Shown here: positions 34,974 through 42,921 of the stretch, in pieces
How the letters are laid out: the number at the start of each line of letters is the position of its first letter
Numbering within the stretch: the first letter of the stretch is position 1
Assembly (NCBI GenBank): GCA_004556345.1
Contig: SFHQ01000004.1
Coordinates: 5,144-69,143, forward strand
Source of the DNA: Clostridiales bacterium
GTDB taxonomy: Bacteria > Bacillota > Clostridia > Oscillospirales > Oscillospiraceae
Direction: 5' to 3'
Length of the DNA: 64,000 bases
Program-made: the position numbers and the translations under genes
Notes under the pieces: model-generated
The model's database searches: none
Told to the model about the DNA's origin: nothing
The model's input: the letters and a program-made list of their open reading frames with translations, nothing else

Positions 34974-37084
34974 ACGACTACAGCTACACCCAGAACCGGG
35001 AGCTGAGCTGGCTTCGGTTCAACCGCCGGGTGCTGGAGGAGGCCGCCGACGACCTGGTCCCGCCCCTGGAACGGCTGAAATTCATTTCCATTTTCTCCAG
35101 CAATCTGGACGAATTTTTCATGGTCCGGGTGGGGAGTCTCCTGGACCTTTCCCTTGTCTCCCCGGACGAGATCGACAATAAAAGCGGCCTGGACCCTGCC
35201 GAGCAGCTCCAGGCCATTTATGAGGCGATCCCCAGCCTGCTGGAGATCAAGGGGCAGTTATACAGCCGGGTCAGCACCCTGCTGGCCCAGGCCGGGGTGC
35301 AGGACCTGAGCTACGACGACCTGACTGCGGAGGAGCAGGCCCAGGTGGACGACGATTTCCGGGCCGTCGTCCTGCCCGTGCTCTCCCCCCAGATCGTGGG
35401 GCAGCGCCACCCCAGCCCGCGCCTGGACAACAAGGCGCTGTATATCACGGCCCTGCTGCGGAGCAAGAGCGGCAAGGCGGCGCTGGGCTTTGTCCCCTGC
35501 CCGGCGTCCCTGCCGCCGATCTTCCCGCTGCCGGAAAGCCGCGGGCGGTTCCTGCGGCTGGAGACGATCTTGTGCCACTGGACGCCGACCCTTTTCAAAA
35601 AATACACGGTGGAGGAGCTTTGCGTCATCAGCGCCACCCGCAACGCCGACCTGAGCTTTGACCGGGAAAAATTTGAGGACAGCGACCGGGATTTCCGGAC
35701 CATGATGACCCAGATGCTGAAAAAACGGGCCAACCAGGCCATCGTCCGCCTGGAGCTGGACCGCCGCCCCTCGCAGGAGCTGCTGCGTCTGCTGGGAGAG
35801 AGCATCCAGGTCCAGACCCATCAGATCTACTGCGACAGTGCGCCCTTGGCCATGGGCTATGTCTACGGCCTGGAAAACGCCCTGCCGGAGGACCTGCGCC
35901 GCTCCCTGACCTACCAGCCCTACACCCCCCGCTGGCCGGAGGATCTGAACCGACAGGAGAGCATGATCGAGCAGATCCAGCGGAAAGACCGCCTCCTCTT
36001 CTTCCCCTTTGACAGCATCGACCCCTTCCTGAAGCTCCTGGAGGAGGCTGCGGAGCGGCCGGACGTGAAATCCATCAAGATCACGATCTACCGCCTGGCC
36101 TCCACGTCAAAGATCGCCCGGATCTTATGCCGGGCGGCGGAGAACGGGAAAGAGGTCGTGGCCCTCATGGAGCTTCGCGCCCGGTTTGACGAGGCCAATA
36201 ACATCGCCTGGTCCAAGATGCTGGAGGAGGCCGGGTGCAAGGTCATCTACGGCATGGAGAACTTCAAGTGCCACAGCAAGCTCTGCCTCATCACCCTCCA
36301 GGACAAAAAGGGCACCCACTACATTACCCAGGTGGGTACCGGCAACTACAACGAAAAGACCAGTGCCCTCTACACGGACCTGAGCGTGATGACGGCCTCC
36401 CCCAGCATCGGGGCCGACGGCGCGGCGTTCTTCCGCAACATGCTCACAGACAATCTGGAGGGTAACTATCAGACCCTCTGGGTGGCCCCCTACGGCCTGA
36501 AGCCCCGCATCTTAGCGCTCATCGACGAGCAGATCGCCAAAGGGCCAGAGGGGTACCTCTGCTTCAAGGTCAACTCCGTCACGGAGCGTGAGGTCATTGA
36601 CAAACTGCGCCAGGCGTCCCAGGCGGGCGTTGAGATCAAGCTCATTGTCCGCGGCATCTGCTGCCTGCGGCCGGGGGTGCTGCACCAGACGGAGAACATT
36701 CAGGTCACCAGCATCGTCGGGCGGTATCTGGAGCACGCCAGAGTCTACGTCTTTGGCCGGGGGGCGGACGCGAAGTATTTCATCGCGTCTGCGGACCTGA
36801 TGACCCGGAACCTCCGCCGCCGGGTGGAGATCGCCTGTCCCATCTTTGACCCGGCCATCCAGGACCAGCTGCGCTATCTTCTGGACCTGCAATTGCAGGA
36901 CAACGCCAAGGCATCCTTCTTACAGCCCAGTGGGGCGTACCTGCGCAAGGAGGTCCACGGCCCCCGCATCGACAGCCAGGCGGAGCTGATGAAGACCTCG
37001 CTGCACCGCCCGGAGCCGGACCCGGTCCCCCGCCCCAACCGGTCGTTCTTCCAGCGGCTGATGGCGCTGCTGCGGGGGGCATAA
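34946..37084 (+). CDS. ppk: polyphosphate kinase 1
   Basis: Ppk1 makes polyphosphate from ATP reversibly. The product has 712 residues from ATG 34946 (GGGAGGGG upstream), beginning with the N-terminal domain NRELSWLRFNRRVLEEA. The catalytic phospholipase-D-like domains hold the autophosphorylated His in NFKCHSKLCLIT and the second His in GRYLEHARVYVFG, with VGTGNYNEKTS and SADLMTRNLRRRVE. A longer frame to 34526 lies within ppx and is not real. The 28-bp overlap with ppx is unusual in size. Confidence 0.95.
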   Translation: MPKDLESIVNDYSYTQNRELSWLRFNRRVLEEAADDLVPPLERLKFISIFSSNLDEFFMVRVGSLLDLSLVSPDEIDNKSGLDPAEQLQAIYEAIPSLLEIKGQLYSRVSTLLAQAGVQDLSYDDLTAEEQAQVDDDFRAVVLPVLSPQIVGQRHPSPRLDNKALYITALLRSKSGKAALGFVPCPASLPPIFPLPESRGRFLRLETILCHWTPTLFKKYTVEELCVISATRNADLSFDREKFEDSDRDFRTMMTQMLKKRANQAIVRLELDRRPSQELLRLLGESIQVQTHQIYCDSAPLAMGYVYGLENALPEDLRRSLTYQPYTPRWPEDLNRQESMIEQIQRKDRLLFFPFDSIDPFLKLLEEAAERPDVKSIKITIYRLASTSKIARILCRAAENGKEVVALMELRARFDEANNIAWSKMLEEAGCKVIYGMENFKCHSKLCLITLQDKKGTHYITQVGTGNYNEKTSALYTDLSVMTASPSIGADGAAFFRNMLTDNLEGNYQTLWVAPYGLKPRILALIDEQIAKGPEGYLCFKVNSVTEREVIDKLRQASQAGVEIKLIVRGICCLRPGVLHQTENIQVTSIVGRYLEHARVYVFGRGADAKYFIASADLMTRNLRRRVEIACPIFDPAIQDQLRYLLDLQLQDNAKASFLQPSGAYLRKEVHGPRIDSQAELMKTSLHRPEPDPVPRPNRSFFQRLMALLRGA

Positions 37085-37098
37085 GCTGGACACCATGA

Positions 37099-37123
37099 GT
37101 CCCCGCTCGATTTGAGCGGGGAC
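37099..37123 (+). terminator. terminator after ppk
   Basis: A 10-bp stem GTCCCCGCTC / GAGCGGGGAC, followed by the short T-rich CTTATCTTG. It separates ppk from the toxin promoter that begins at 37130. Confidence 0.65.
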
Positions 37124-37129
37124 CTTATC

Positions 37130-37158
37130 TTGTCGAATCACGCGATTTCTGCTATACT
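37130..37158 (+). promoter_or_regulatory. promoter of the small toxin-like gene
   Basis: TTGTCG (37130-37135) and TATACT (37153-37158) with a 17-bp spacer. The transcript would start near 37165, leaving a leader of about 36 nt. Confidence 0.7.
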
Positions 37159-37172
37159 AAACAAGCTGCCGA

Positions 37173-37191
37173 CTCCTTCGCAGCGAAGGAG
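37173..37191 (+). promoter_or_regulatory. stem-loop that sequesters the toxin Shine-Dalgarno
   Basis: A perfect 8-bp stem CTCCTTCG / CGAAGGAG with a CAG loop. Its 3' arm contains AAGGAG of the ribosome site AAGGAGGTGA (37186-37195), so the site would be masked in the folded mRNA. Confidence 0.75.
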
Positions 37192-37193
37192 GT

Positions 37194-37220
37194 GATTCGC
37201 GTGGAAGGCATCGTGTCGTT
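37194..37220 (+). repeat. direct repeat copy 1 (toxin start region)
   Basis: Spans the end of the Shine-Dalgarno, the GTG start and the first six codons. It shares GATTCG-GTGGA-AGGCATCGT with copy 2 at 37404-37430, with one 1-nt gap and three substitutions over about 26 bp. Confidence 0.85.
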
Positions 37221-37293
37221 TCTCATCTCGACGCTGGCAGGGATATTTTCCTATTTCATCTGCAAATGGTTAGACGATGATGAGAAGAAATGA
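37201..37293 (+). CDS. 30-residue membrane peptide, Fst-like type I toxin candidate
   Basis: The peptide starts with GTG at 37201, 8 nt after a perfect ribosome site (AAGGAGGTGA). Residues 2-22 form one hydrophobic helix (begins MEGIVSFLISTL), followed by KWLDDDEKK, a charged tail after a Trp-Leu-Asp motif. Fst and related type I toxins share this plan: one membrane helix, then a short polar tail containing a WLD-like motif. The surrounding masked ribosome site, convergent antisense promoter and direct repeats support a toxin role. No database comparison was possible, so family membership is inferred. Confidence 0.75.
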   Translation: MEGIVSFLISTLAGIFSYFICKWLDDDEKK

Positions 37294-37362
37294 CCCGGCA
37301 GTAGCCTGGGGCGGGACAAGCCCTCCGTCCTCGTGAAGTTGCACGGTACATAATTGGGTATA

Positions 37363-37403
37363 GAAAACCCCAGAGGGTCGCTTCCTCTGGGGTTTTCGTT
37401 TTT
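37363..37403. terminator. bidirectional terminator shared by toxin mRNA and antisense RNA
   Basis: A 14-bp stem GAAAACCCCAGAGG (37363-37376) / CCTCTGGGGTTTTC (37384-37397), with GTTTTT on the plus side and a T-rich end on the minus side. Toxin and antitoxin transcripts converge here. Confidence 0.85.
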
Positions 37404-37430
37404 GATTCGTGTGGACAGGCATCGTATTGT
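37404..37430 (+). repeat. direct repeat copy 2 (encodes antisense complementarity)
   Basis: A near copy of 37194-37220 placed at the 5' end of the antisense transcription unit. Because the repeats are direct and the transcripts converge, the antisense RNA is complementary to the toxin start region. Confidence 0.85.
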
Positions 37431-37439
37431 CCTGCCTTT

Positions 37440-37468
37440 ATTATAAGCGGCTTCGTGCAAAATGTCAA
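37440..37468 (-). promoter_or_regulatory. consensus promoter of antisense RNA
   Basis: Minus strand TTGACA (37468-37463) and TATAAT (37445-37440) are perfect hexamers with the optimal 17-bp spacer. It is stronger than the toxin promoter, as expected for an unstable antitoxin RNA. Confidence 0.85.
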
Positions 37469-37482
37469 CTCCTCAATTCAAA

Positions 37483-37517
37483 ACAGCTCCCCTGCGGAAC
37501 TTCCGCAGGGGAGCTGT
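37483..37517 (-). terminator. terminator after hbd
   Basis: A stem of at least 15 bp (ACAGCTCCCCTGCGG / CCGCAGGGGAGCTGT), with GTTTTGAATT following on the minus strand. Confidence 0.85.
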
Positions 37518-37544
37518 CGTTCGTCAGAGCTTGACGGAGAGGGA

Positions 37545-38393
37545 TCAATACTTGTAGAAGCCCTCGCCGGTCTTCTGGCCCAGCAGGCCAGCGCGGACCA
37601 TCTTCTTCATGGTCAGAGCGGGACGATACTTGGAGTCGCCGGTCTCGGTGTAGATGGTCTCCATGATGGCCAGGCAGATGTCCAGACCAACCAGGTCAGC
37701 CAGAGCCAGGGGGCCCATCTTGTGGTTCGCACCGTACATCATAGCGGTGTCGATGTCTTCCTTGGAAGCGATGCCGTTCTCCAGAACGATGATAGCCTCG
37801 TTGATCATGGGGAACAGGATGCGGTTGACCACGAAGCCGGGAGCCTCGCCGACCTCGACGGGGTTCTTGCCCAGGTCCTTGGCGCAGCCATAGACAGCCT
37901 GGAAGGTCTCGTCGTTGGTACGGGCGCCGCGGATGACCTCGACCAGCTTCATAGCGGGAGCGGGGTTGAAGAAGTGCATGCCCAGAACCTGCTGAGGACG
38001 CTTGGTAGCGGCAGCGATGGCGGTGATGGAGATGGAAGAGGTGTTGGAAGCCAGGATGGTCTCGGGCTTGCAGACCTCGTCCAGTTCCTTGAAGATGCTC
38101 TTCTTGATGTCCAGGACCTCGATGGCAGCCTCAACGACCAGGTCGCAGTCCTTGGCGTCGGCCAGCTCCAGGGTGAAGGAAACGCGGCCCAGGGTCTCGT
38201 TCTTCTGCTCCTCGGTGATCTTGCCCTTGGCAACCTTCTTCTCCATGTTCTTCTTCAGAACGCCCTCGCCGCGCTGAATGAAAGCATCAGCGATGTCGCG
38301 GACGATAACGGTCTTGCCAGCCTCAGCGAAAACCTGGGCAATGCCCATGCCCATGGTGCCTGCACCCAGGACCATAACCTTATTGATAGCCAT
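37545..38393 (-). CDS. hbd: 3-hydroxybutyryl-CoA dehydrogenase
   Basis: Hbd reduces acetoacetyl-CoA to 3-hydroxybutyryl-CoA with NAD(P)H in the acetyl-CoA to butyrate pathway. The 282-residue protein has the Rossmann motif VLGAGTMGMGIAQ, the NTSSISIT and MHFFNPAPAMKLVEV blocks with the catalytic His, and GFVVNRILFPMINEA. The start at 38393 has AGGAGG 9 nt upstream. Codon use is biased towards C-ending codons, consistent with high expression. It lies 135 bp after crt on the same strand, but no thl, bcd or etf gene is in the window. Confidence 0.95.
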   Translation of the reverse strand: MAINKVMVLGAGTMGMGIAQVFAEAGKTVIVRDIADAFIQRGEGVLKKNMEKKVAKGKITEEQKNETLGRVSFTLELADAKDCDLVVEAAIEVLDIKKSIFKELDEVCKPETILASNTSSISITAIAAATKRPQQVLGMHFFNPAPAMKLVEVIRGARTNDETFQAVYGCAKDLGKNPVEVGEAPGFVVNRILFPMINEAIIVLENGIASKEDIDTAMMYGANHKMGPLALADLVGLDICLAIMETIYTETGDSKYRPALTMKKMVRAGLLGQKTGEGFYKY

Positions 38394-38435
38394 TGTTCTT
38401 TTCCTCCTGAAAATATAAATCATAAGAGTCCAGGC

Positions 38436-38504
38436 CAGAGCGAGGAACCCCTCGCTCTGACAGGACAGGTACAAACCAAGTGATCAGAGCGGCTAAGCGC
38501 TCTG
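38436..38504 (-). repeat. two related hairpins in the crt-hbd spacer
   Basis: CAGAGCGAGG / CCTCGCTCTG (38436-38459) and CAGAGCG / CGCTCTG (38485-38504) share the same arm sequence. Neither has a clear U-tract on the minus strand. They may stabilise or divide the crt-hbd mRNA. Confidence 0.5.
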
Positions 38505-38528
38505 TCTGTGTTCTGGGATCGAAAGATC

Positions 38529-39305
38529 TCAGCGGTTCTTGAAGCCGTCCAGCTTCTTCTTCTCCACGAAGGCCTTCATGGCGTCCTTCTGGTCCTCGGT
38601 GCCGAAGCAGGTGGCGAAGGCCAGGGCCTCGTAGGTGGCGGCGGTGGAGATGTCGCACTGGATGCCATAGCGGACAGCCTGCTTGGCAGCGCGGATGGCG
38701 ACCTGTGCCTTGGAAGCGATCTTGTTGGCCAGCTCCAGAGCGGTATCCATCAGAGCGTCGGGAGCGACGACCTTGCTCACCAGGCCGATCTCCAGAGCCT
38801 GCTGGGCGTTGATGGTGTCAGCGGTGAGGATCAGCTCCATGGCGTGTGCAGTGCCGCAGATGCGGGGCATACGCTGGGTGCCGCCGAAGCCGGGGGTGAT
38901 GCCCAGGCCCACCTCGGGCTGACCGAACTTGGCCTTCTCGGAAGCGATGCGGATGTCGCAAGCCATGGACAGCTCGCAGCCGCCGCCCAGAGCGAAGCCG
39001 TTGATGGCAGCGATGGTGGGCTTCTCCATTCTCTCCAGGCGCAGCATAGCCTGGTTGCCCAGATCGCCGAAGTTCTTGCCTTCCACGACGTTCATGGTAG
39101 CCATCTCGCTGATGTCAGCGCCGGCGACGAAGGAACGGCCAGCGCCGGTGACGACAACGACATAGATCTCCTCGTCGTTCTCCACCACGTCGAAAGCCTT
39201 CAGCAGGTCAGCGAACACAGCGCTGCTCAGTGCGTTCAGGGTCTCAGGGCGGTTCATGGTCACGATACCAACGTGGCCCTGCTTAGATACCTCTACAAAT
39301 GCCAT
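38529..39305 (-). CDS. crt: 3-hydroxybutyryl-CoA dehydratase (crotonase)
   Basis: Crt dehydrates 3-hydroxybutyryl-CoA to crotonyl-CoA. The 258-residue enoyl-CoA hydratase-fold protein has the oxyanion-hole regions (AGADISEM and GFALGGGCELSMACD) and the two catalytic glutamates, one in GGGCEL and one in FGQPEVGLGITPGFGGTQR. The start at 39305 has AGGAGG 9 nt upstream; 27 upstream in-frame codons precede the ribosome site and are rejected. It is read before hbd in what is likely one transcript with internal hairpins. Confidence 0.94.
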   Translation of the reverse strand: MAFVEVSKQGHVGIVTMNRPETLNALSSAVFADLLKAFDVVENDEEIYVVVVTGAGRSFVAGADISEMATMNVVEGKNFGDLGNQAMLRLERMEKPTIAAINGFALGGGCELSMACDIRIASEKAKFGQPEVGLGITPGFGGTQRMPRICGTAHAMELILTADTINAQQALEIGLVSKVVAPDALMDTALELANKIASKAQVAIRAAKQAVRYGIQCDISTAATYEALAFATCFGTEDQKDAMKAFVEKKKLDGFKNR

Positions 39306-39374
39306 AGGGGGATACCTCCTAAAAAGATTGGGCATACAGATCCTATTTTTATCTGTATACAACAGTTCTGCACT

Positions 39375-39403
39375 AGTATACTGCATTTTTCGCCCTGGAA
39401 CAA
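39375..39403 (-). promoter_or_regulatory. promoter of crt
   Basis: Minus strand TTGTTC (39403-39398) and TATACT (39380-39375) with a 17-bp spacer, about 70 bp upstream of crt. Confidence 0.7.
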
Positions 39404-39671
39404 GGCGAAAGTTATCGCTGTTTTACCGAAAAAACCCCAAGAACCACACTGTTTTCTGTGGGGTTTTTCCTCTGTTTGGCCAAATCGTTTTCCAACGCAA
39501 ATTTGCAGGAGAAAACTCCCATCCATTCAAGAAGGATTTGTTGCAGACGAGCAATATATTCCAAGGAACTTGACAAAAATCCTGCATAGCATACCCGCTC
39601 CCGCCGCCGCATACACTGACCAGAACGCAGCTGCTGCGCCAAAGACCCGGTGTCCCAGGAGGTGATCTCTC
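39404..39671. other. divergent spacer with orphan terminator-like hairpin
   Basis: AAAACCCC (39431-39438) and GGGGTTTT (39460-39467) form a terminator-like hairpin between two divergent promoters, where no gene ends. A TTGACA at 39570-39575 may belong to the flippase promoter, with a weak TACCCG -10. No convincing reading frame with a ribosome site was found. Confidence 0.35.
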
Positions 39672-41252
39672 ATGGCCAGCGTAGCACTTCTCACTGTCAC
39701 CGGCATCCTCTCCCAGGCTGTGGGCTTTGCCTACCGGGTGGGGCTGACCCGCCTGGCCGGGGCGGAGATCATGGGGCTGTATCAGCTCATCCTGCCGGTC
39801 TACTCCATCCTGCTCTCCCTGACCTCCGTGGGCCTGACCACGGGCGTCTCCAATCTCTCCGCCTGGTACCAGGCCCTGGGCGACCGGCGGGCCATCTGGC
39901 AGGTGCGGGGGCAGGCCATTCGGCTGTTTTTCCTTTTAGCGGCGCTCCCCTGCATTCTGCTGCTGCTCTTTTCCGACGCCGTCTCCGTCTATCTTTTGGG
40001 GGACGCCCGGACGCGGCTGGGGCTGATGCTGCTCGTCCCCTGCCTGCTGCTGACGGGCGTGGAGAACTTGCAGAAGCATTACTTCTACGGGACAGGACGG
40101 GTCTTCCCGGCGGCCATGACGGAATTGGCCGAGATGGTCCTGCGGGCCACCTTGGTCCTCTCGCTGGTCAAGGGCCTCTCCCCCGCCACGGCGGAGGGTG
40201 TGGTCGGGGCCATTGTCCTGGGCATGGCCCTGTGTGAGATCGCCTCGGCTGTGACGCAGACGGTTTTATTCCGACATGCGCTCGGCCCGAAGAGCCGGCT
40301 CACCGGTCCCGGCACCACATCTCAAGTCTTGCGGGGCAAGCTGGGGCGCATCGCGGCCCCCCTGGGGGCGGCGGCGCTTTTGGGCAATCTCATCTCTTCG
40401 GCCAACGCCGTCCTCATCCCCCGCCTGCTGGTCTCCGGGGGGATGGACCAGAACCAGGCTGTGGCGGTCTATGGTGTGACCTTTGGCATGACCCTGCCCA
40501 TGCTGCTGCTGCCCACGGCCTTTCTCAGCGCCCTGGGCTTAGTGTTGACGCCCAAGCTCTCCCAGTGCTCTGCGCTGAACGACCGGGGGGAGATCCGGCG
40601 GCAGGTCAGCCGCTCCGTGGGCCTGGCAAATCTGATCTTGATCCCGGCCCTGGCGCTGCTGGCCGTCTCCGGTCCGGCGATCGGGGCGGCGTTGTACGCA
40701 GATGCCCGCGTGGGCGACCACCTGCCCCTTCTGGCTCTGGGCGTGCTCTTCTCCTGCTGGCAGACGCTCTGCGCGGCGATCCTCAGCGGCGTGGGCCGCC
40801 AGGGGGCCGCGGCGGGCATTGCGCTGGCGGCAGATGGGGTGCAGCTGGTCCTCACCTGTCTGCTCGTCTCCGGCCGGGGGATGCAGGGCTATGCCTTTGC
40901 CTTCACCCTCTCGGCGGTGCTGGGCGCGGCGCTGAGCTGGCGGGTCGTGGCGCGGGAGATCGGGCTGTCGCTGCCGGTCTTTCCGTGGTTCACGGCCCCG
41001 GTCCTGTCCGCATGTCTGGCGGCGACCTGCGGGGATCTCATGGAGACGGTCTTGCAGCGCAGCGGCCTGTCCCCCTGCGCCGCTGCCCTGGGCGGCCTGG
41101 GGTTCGGCCTGCTGCTTTATCTGGCGGCCCTGCAAGCCCTGGGCGCCGGGACAAAAGGAAGCGGCCTTCCCCCGCCCGCGTCCCCTTGCCACCCGGTGAA
41201 AAATTCGGTACAATGGCAGAAACGAACGACCACGGGGAGGCACCGCCCATGA
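39672..41252 (+). CDS. SpoVB/MurJ-like polysaccharide flippase (MOP superfamily)
   Basis: A 526-residue membrane protein with about 14 helices, in the polysaccharide-transport branch of the MATE/MurJ superfamily. The N-terminus ILSQAVGFAYRVGLTRLAGAEIMGLYQLILP and the segments with YGVTFGMTLPMLLLPTAFLSAL match SpoVB-type proteins, which act in spore cortex precursor export. AGGAGG precedes ATG 39672. The stop overlaps tadA's ATG by one frame step (ATGA). A SpoVB role is inferred from family similarity and spore-forming context. Confidence 0.85.
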   Translation: MASVALLTVTGILSQAVGFAYRVGLTRLAGAEIMGLYQLILPVYSILLSLTSVGLTTGVSNLSAWYQALGDRRAIWQVRGQAIRLFFLLAALPCILLLLFSDAVSVYLLGDARTRLGLMLLVPCLLLTGVENLQKHYFYGTGRVFPAAMTELAEMVLRATLVLSLVKGLSPATAEGVVGAIVLGMALCEIASAVTQTVLFRHALGPKSRLTGPGTTSQVLRGKLGRIAAPLGAAALLGNLISSANAVLIPRLLVSGGMDQNQAVAVYGVTFGMTLPMLLLPTAFLSALGLVLTPKLSQCSALNDRGEIRRQVSRSVGLANLILIPALALLAVSGPAIGAALYADARVGDHLPLLALGVLFSCWQTLCAAILSGVGRQGAAAGIALAADGVQLVLTCLLVSGRGMQGYAFAFTLSAVLGAALSWRVVAREIGLSLPVFPWFTAPVLSACLAATCGDLMETVLQRSGLSPCAAALGGLGFGLLLYLAALQALGAGTKGSGLPPPASPCHPVKNSVQWQKRTTTGRHRP

Positions 41253-41719
41253 GACAAGACCACGAACCCTATATGCGCCAGGCCCTGGCCCTGGCCGAAG
41301 AAGCCGCTGCCGCCGGGGAGGTGCCGGTGGGCTGTGTCATCGTGGATGAAAGCGGCCAGGTTCTTGGCCGAGGCCGCAACCGGCGGGAGGAGGACCACGA
41401 TCCCCTGGCCCACGCCGAGCTGTTGGCCATTCAGGATGCCTGCCGTTCCCACGGCGACTGGCGGCTGAAGCACGCGAGACTCTACGTTACACTGGAACCC
41501 TGCCCCATGTGCGCGGGGGGGATCCTCTCCGCCCGCATCCCGGAAATTTATTACGGGGCCAAGGACGCGGGTTTCGGGGCCTGCGGCTCCATCCTCAATC
41601 TCTTTGAGGAGAACTTCCGCCACCACCCGAAGATCATCGGGCATATCTTAGAAGACGAGTGCCGCCAGGTCCTCCAGGACTTTTTTGCAGGGGTGCGGCA
41701 GAAAGACATGCAAACTTAA
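41249..41719 (+). CDS. tadA: tRNA adenosine(34) deaminase TadA
   Basis: TadA converts A34 to inosine in tRNA-Arg(ACG). The 156-residue protein has the zinc-site HAE motif (DPLAHAELLAI) with the proton-shuttling Glu, and PCPMCAGGIL for the two cysteine ligands. It starts at 41249 within an ATGA overlap with the flippase gene; GGGGAGG lies upstream. A much longer in-frame extension into the flippase is not coding. In many Firmicutes tadA is followed by the SRP RNA gene, but no SRP-like loop is seen here. Confidence 0.94.
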   Translation: MRQDHEPYMRQALALAEEAAAAGEVPVGCVIVDESGQVLGRGRNRREEDHDPLAHAELLAIQDACRSHGDWRLKHARLYVTLEPCPMCAGGILSARIPEIYYGAKDAGFGACGSILNLFEENFRHHPKIIGHILEDECRQVLQDFFAGVRQKDMQT

Positions 41720-41860
41720 AGGTTTTGTAACATTTCCGGCCTTTTTCTGTAATAAGTCTTTGGTACTATAATCCTGCAAGAGTCAAGAACGCTTCTTTTC
41801 ATTTTAACCTTCGGAGAGATAGGGCCGGCGAGTGGTTTACGCAGGCCCTGTTTTTCTGCC
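41720..41860 (+). other. short intergenic unit with -10-like element and terminator
   Basis: TATAAT lies at 41767-41772 but has no good -35. A hairpin AGGGCC / GGCCCT (41821-41849) followed by GTTTTT could end the tadA transcript or a small RNA of about 75 nt. No known RNA family was recognised. Confidence 0.4.
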
Positions 41861-41879
41861 CTTTTTTCGAGGGAGACGC

Positions 41880-41912
41880 AAAAAAGACGCTGCCCGCCGG
41901 CAGCGCCTTTTT
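41880..41912 (-). terminator. terminator of nucleoside ABC transporter operon
   Basis: CGCTGCC / GGCAGCG (41888-41905) flanked by A5 and T5 runs; six T follow on the minus strand. It can act in both directions. Confidence 0.8.
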
Positions 41913-41931
41913 CATAGATAAGATTCCGTTC

Positions 41932-42921
41932 TCACCGCTCCTCGCGGAAGTAGCTCAGGCCCAGGCTCTCCGGGGGCTGGTTGGCGCGGCTGTGCTTCAG
42001 GCTGACGGCGACCAGGACGATGGCCGTGACGATGTACGGCACGATGTCGTAGATGGAGGCCGGGATGAAGGAGATGGGGTAATAATACCGCATACAGGCT
42101 AGGCCGCCGAAGATGAGGGAGCACCAGAGCGCCCGCTTCGGGCTCCAGACGGCGAAGATGACCAGGGCCACAGCCAGCCAGCCGTAGCCGTCGATGCAGT
42201 TGTAGACCCACGCACCGCCGACGCCGGAGGCGGCGTTCATCACCAGGTACAGGCCGCCCAGACCCGTCATGGCACCGCCGATGCAGGTGGCGAGATATTT
42301 GTATTTGGTCACGTTGATGCCCGCCGCGTCTGCGGTGGCGGGACTTTCACCCACGGCCCGCAGGCTCAGGCCCGCCCGCGTCCGGCCCAGGAACCAGGCC
42401 AGGAGAATGGCCAGAAGAATGGCCAGATAGACCATGAAGTTGTGGGAGAAGAGCAACTTTCCGATGTAGGGGATGTTCACCATGCTGTCCGGGAAGATGG
42501 GGTTGTTGAAGATGCCCTTCACGGCGGTGCTGACGGACAGGAACCCGGAGGGGTCTGCATTGCCCACGGCCTCGCCAAAGTAGTTGCCAAAGCCCGTGCC
42601 GAACATGGTCAGGGCCAGGCCGGTGACGTTCTGGTTGGCCCGCAGGGTGATGGTCAGCACGGAGAAGACCAGGGCGCCGACACCGGCGCAGACCAGCGCA
42701 CAGACCATGGCGATGATCAGGGCGACGTAGGGGTTGGTCCCCCCGGCTTTTTCATAGTAGTAGGGGCCGAGGATGCCGGCGATGCCGCCCATGAACATCA
42801 TGCCCTCGACGCCCAGGTTCATGTTGCCGGATTTCTCCGTCAGCGTCTCGCCCAGCACGCCGAAGAGCAGCGGGGCCGCCGCCAGAATGCCGGCGGTGAG
42901 GAAATTGATGAGGTTATTCAT
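41932..42921 (-). CDS. BMP-type nucleoside ABC transporter, permease 2
   Basis: A 329-residue permease with 8-10 membrane helices, of the branched/simple-sugar permease family (NupQ/YufQ-like). The segments GVEGMMFMGGIAG and GRTRAGLSLRAVGESPATADAAGIN, the cytoplasmic coupling loop, are characteristic. It takes nucleosides or related purine compounds across the membrane with the partner permease. The start overlaps the upstream permease by 8 bp. It is the last gene of the operon. Confidence 0.88.
   Translation of the reverse strand: MNNLINFLTAGILAAAPLLFGVLGETLTEKSGNMNLGVEGMMFMGGIAGILGPYYYEKAGGTNPYVALIIAMVCALVCAGVGALVFSVLTITLRANQNVTGLALTMFGTGFGNYFGEAVGNADPSGFLSVSTAVKGIFNNPIFPDSMVNIPYIGKLLFSHNFMVYLAILLAILLAWFLGRTRAGLSLRAVGESPATADAAGINVTKYKYLATCIGGAMTGLGGLYLVMNAASGVGGAWVYNCIDGYGWLAVALVIFAVWSPKRALWCSLIFGGLACMRYYYPISFIPASIYDIVPYIVTAIVLVAVSLKHSRANQPPESLGLSYFREER

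Larger units (their letters stand above)
37363..37433 (-). ncRNA. candidate antisense antitoxin RNA of about 70 nt
   Basis: From the minus promoter at 37440-37468 a transcript would start near 37433 and stop at the bidirectional terminator. Its 5' end folds into a hairpin (GGACA / TGTCC arms at 37428-37432 and 37413-37417) with a 10-nt loop complementary to codons 3-6 of the toxin. It is also complementary to the rest of the toxin start region through the direct repeat. Size and layout match RNA II of the par/Fst locus. Confidence 0.7.

Noticed and set aside
41720..41930. SRP RNA gene after tadA
   Set aside because: No GGAAGCAGC-type loop or matching stem is present on either strand.
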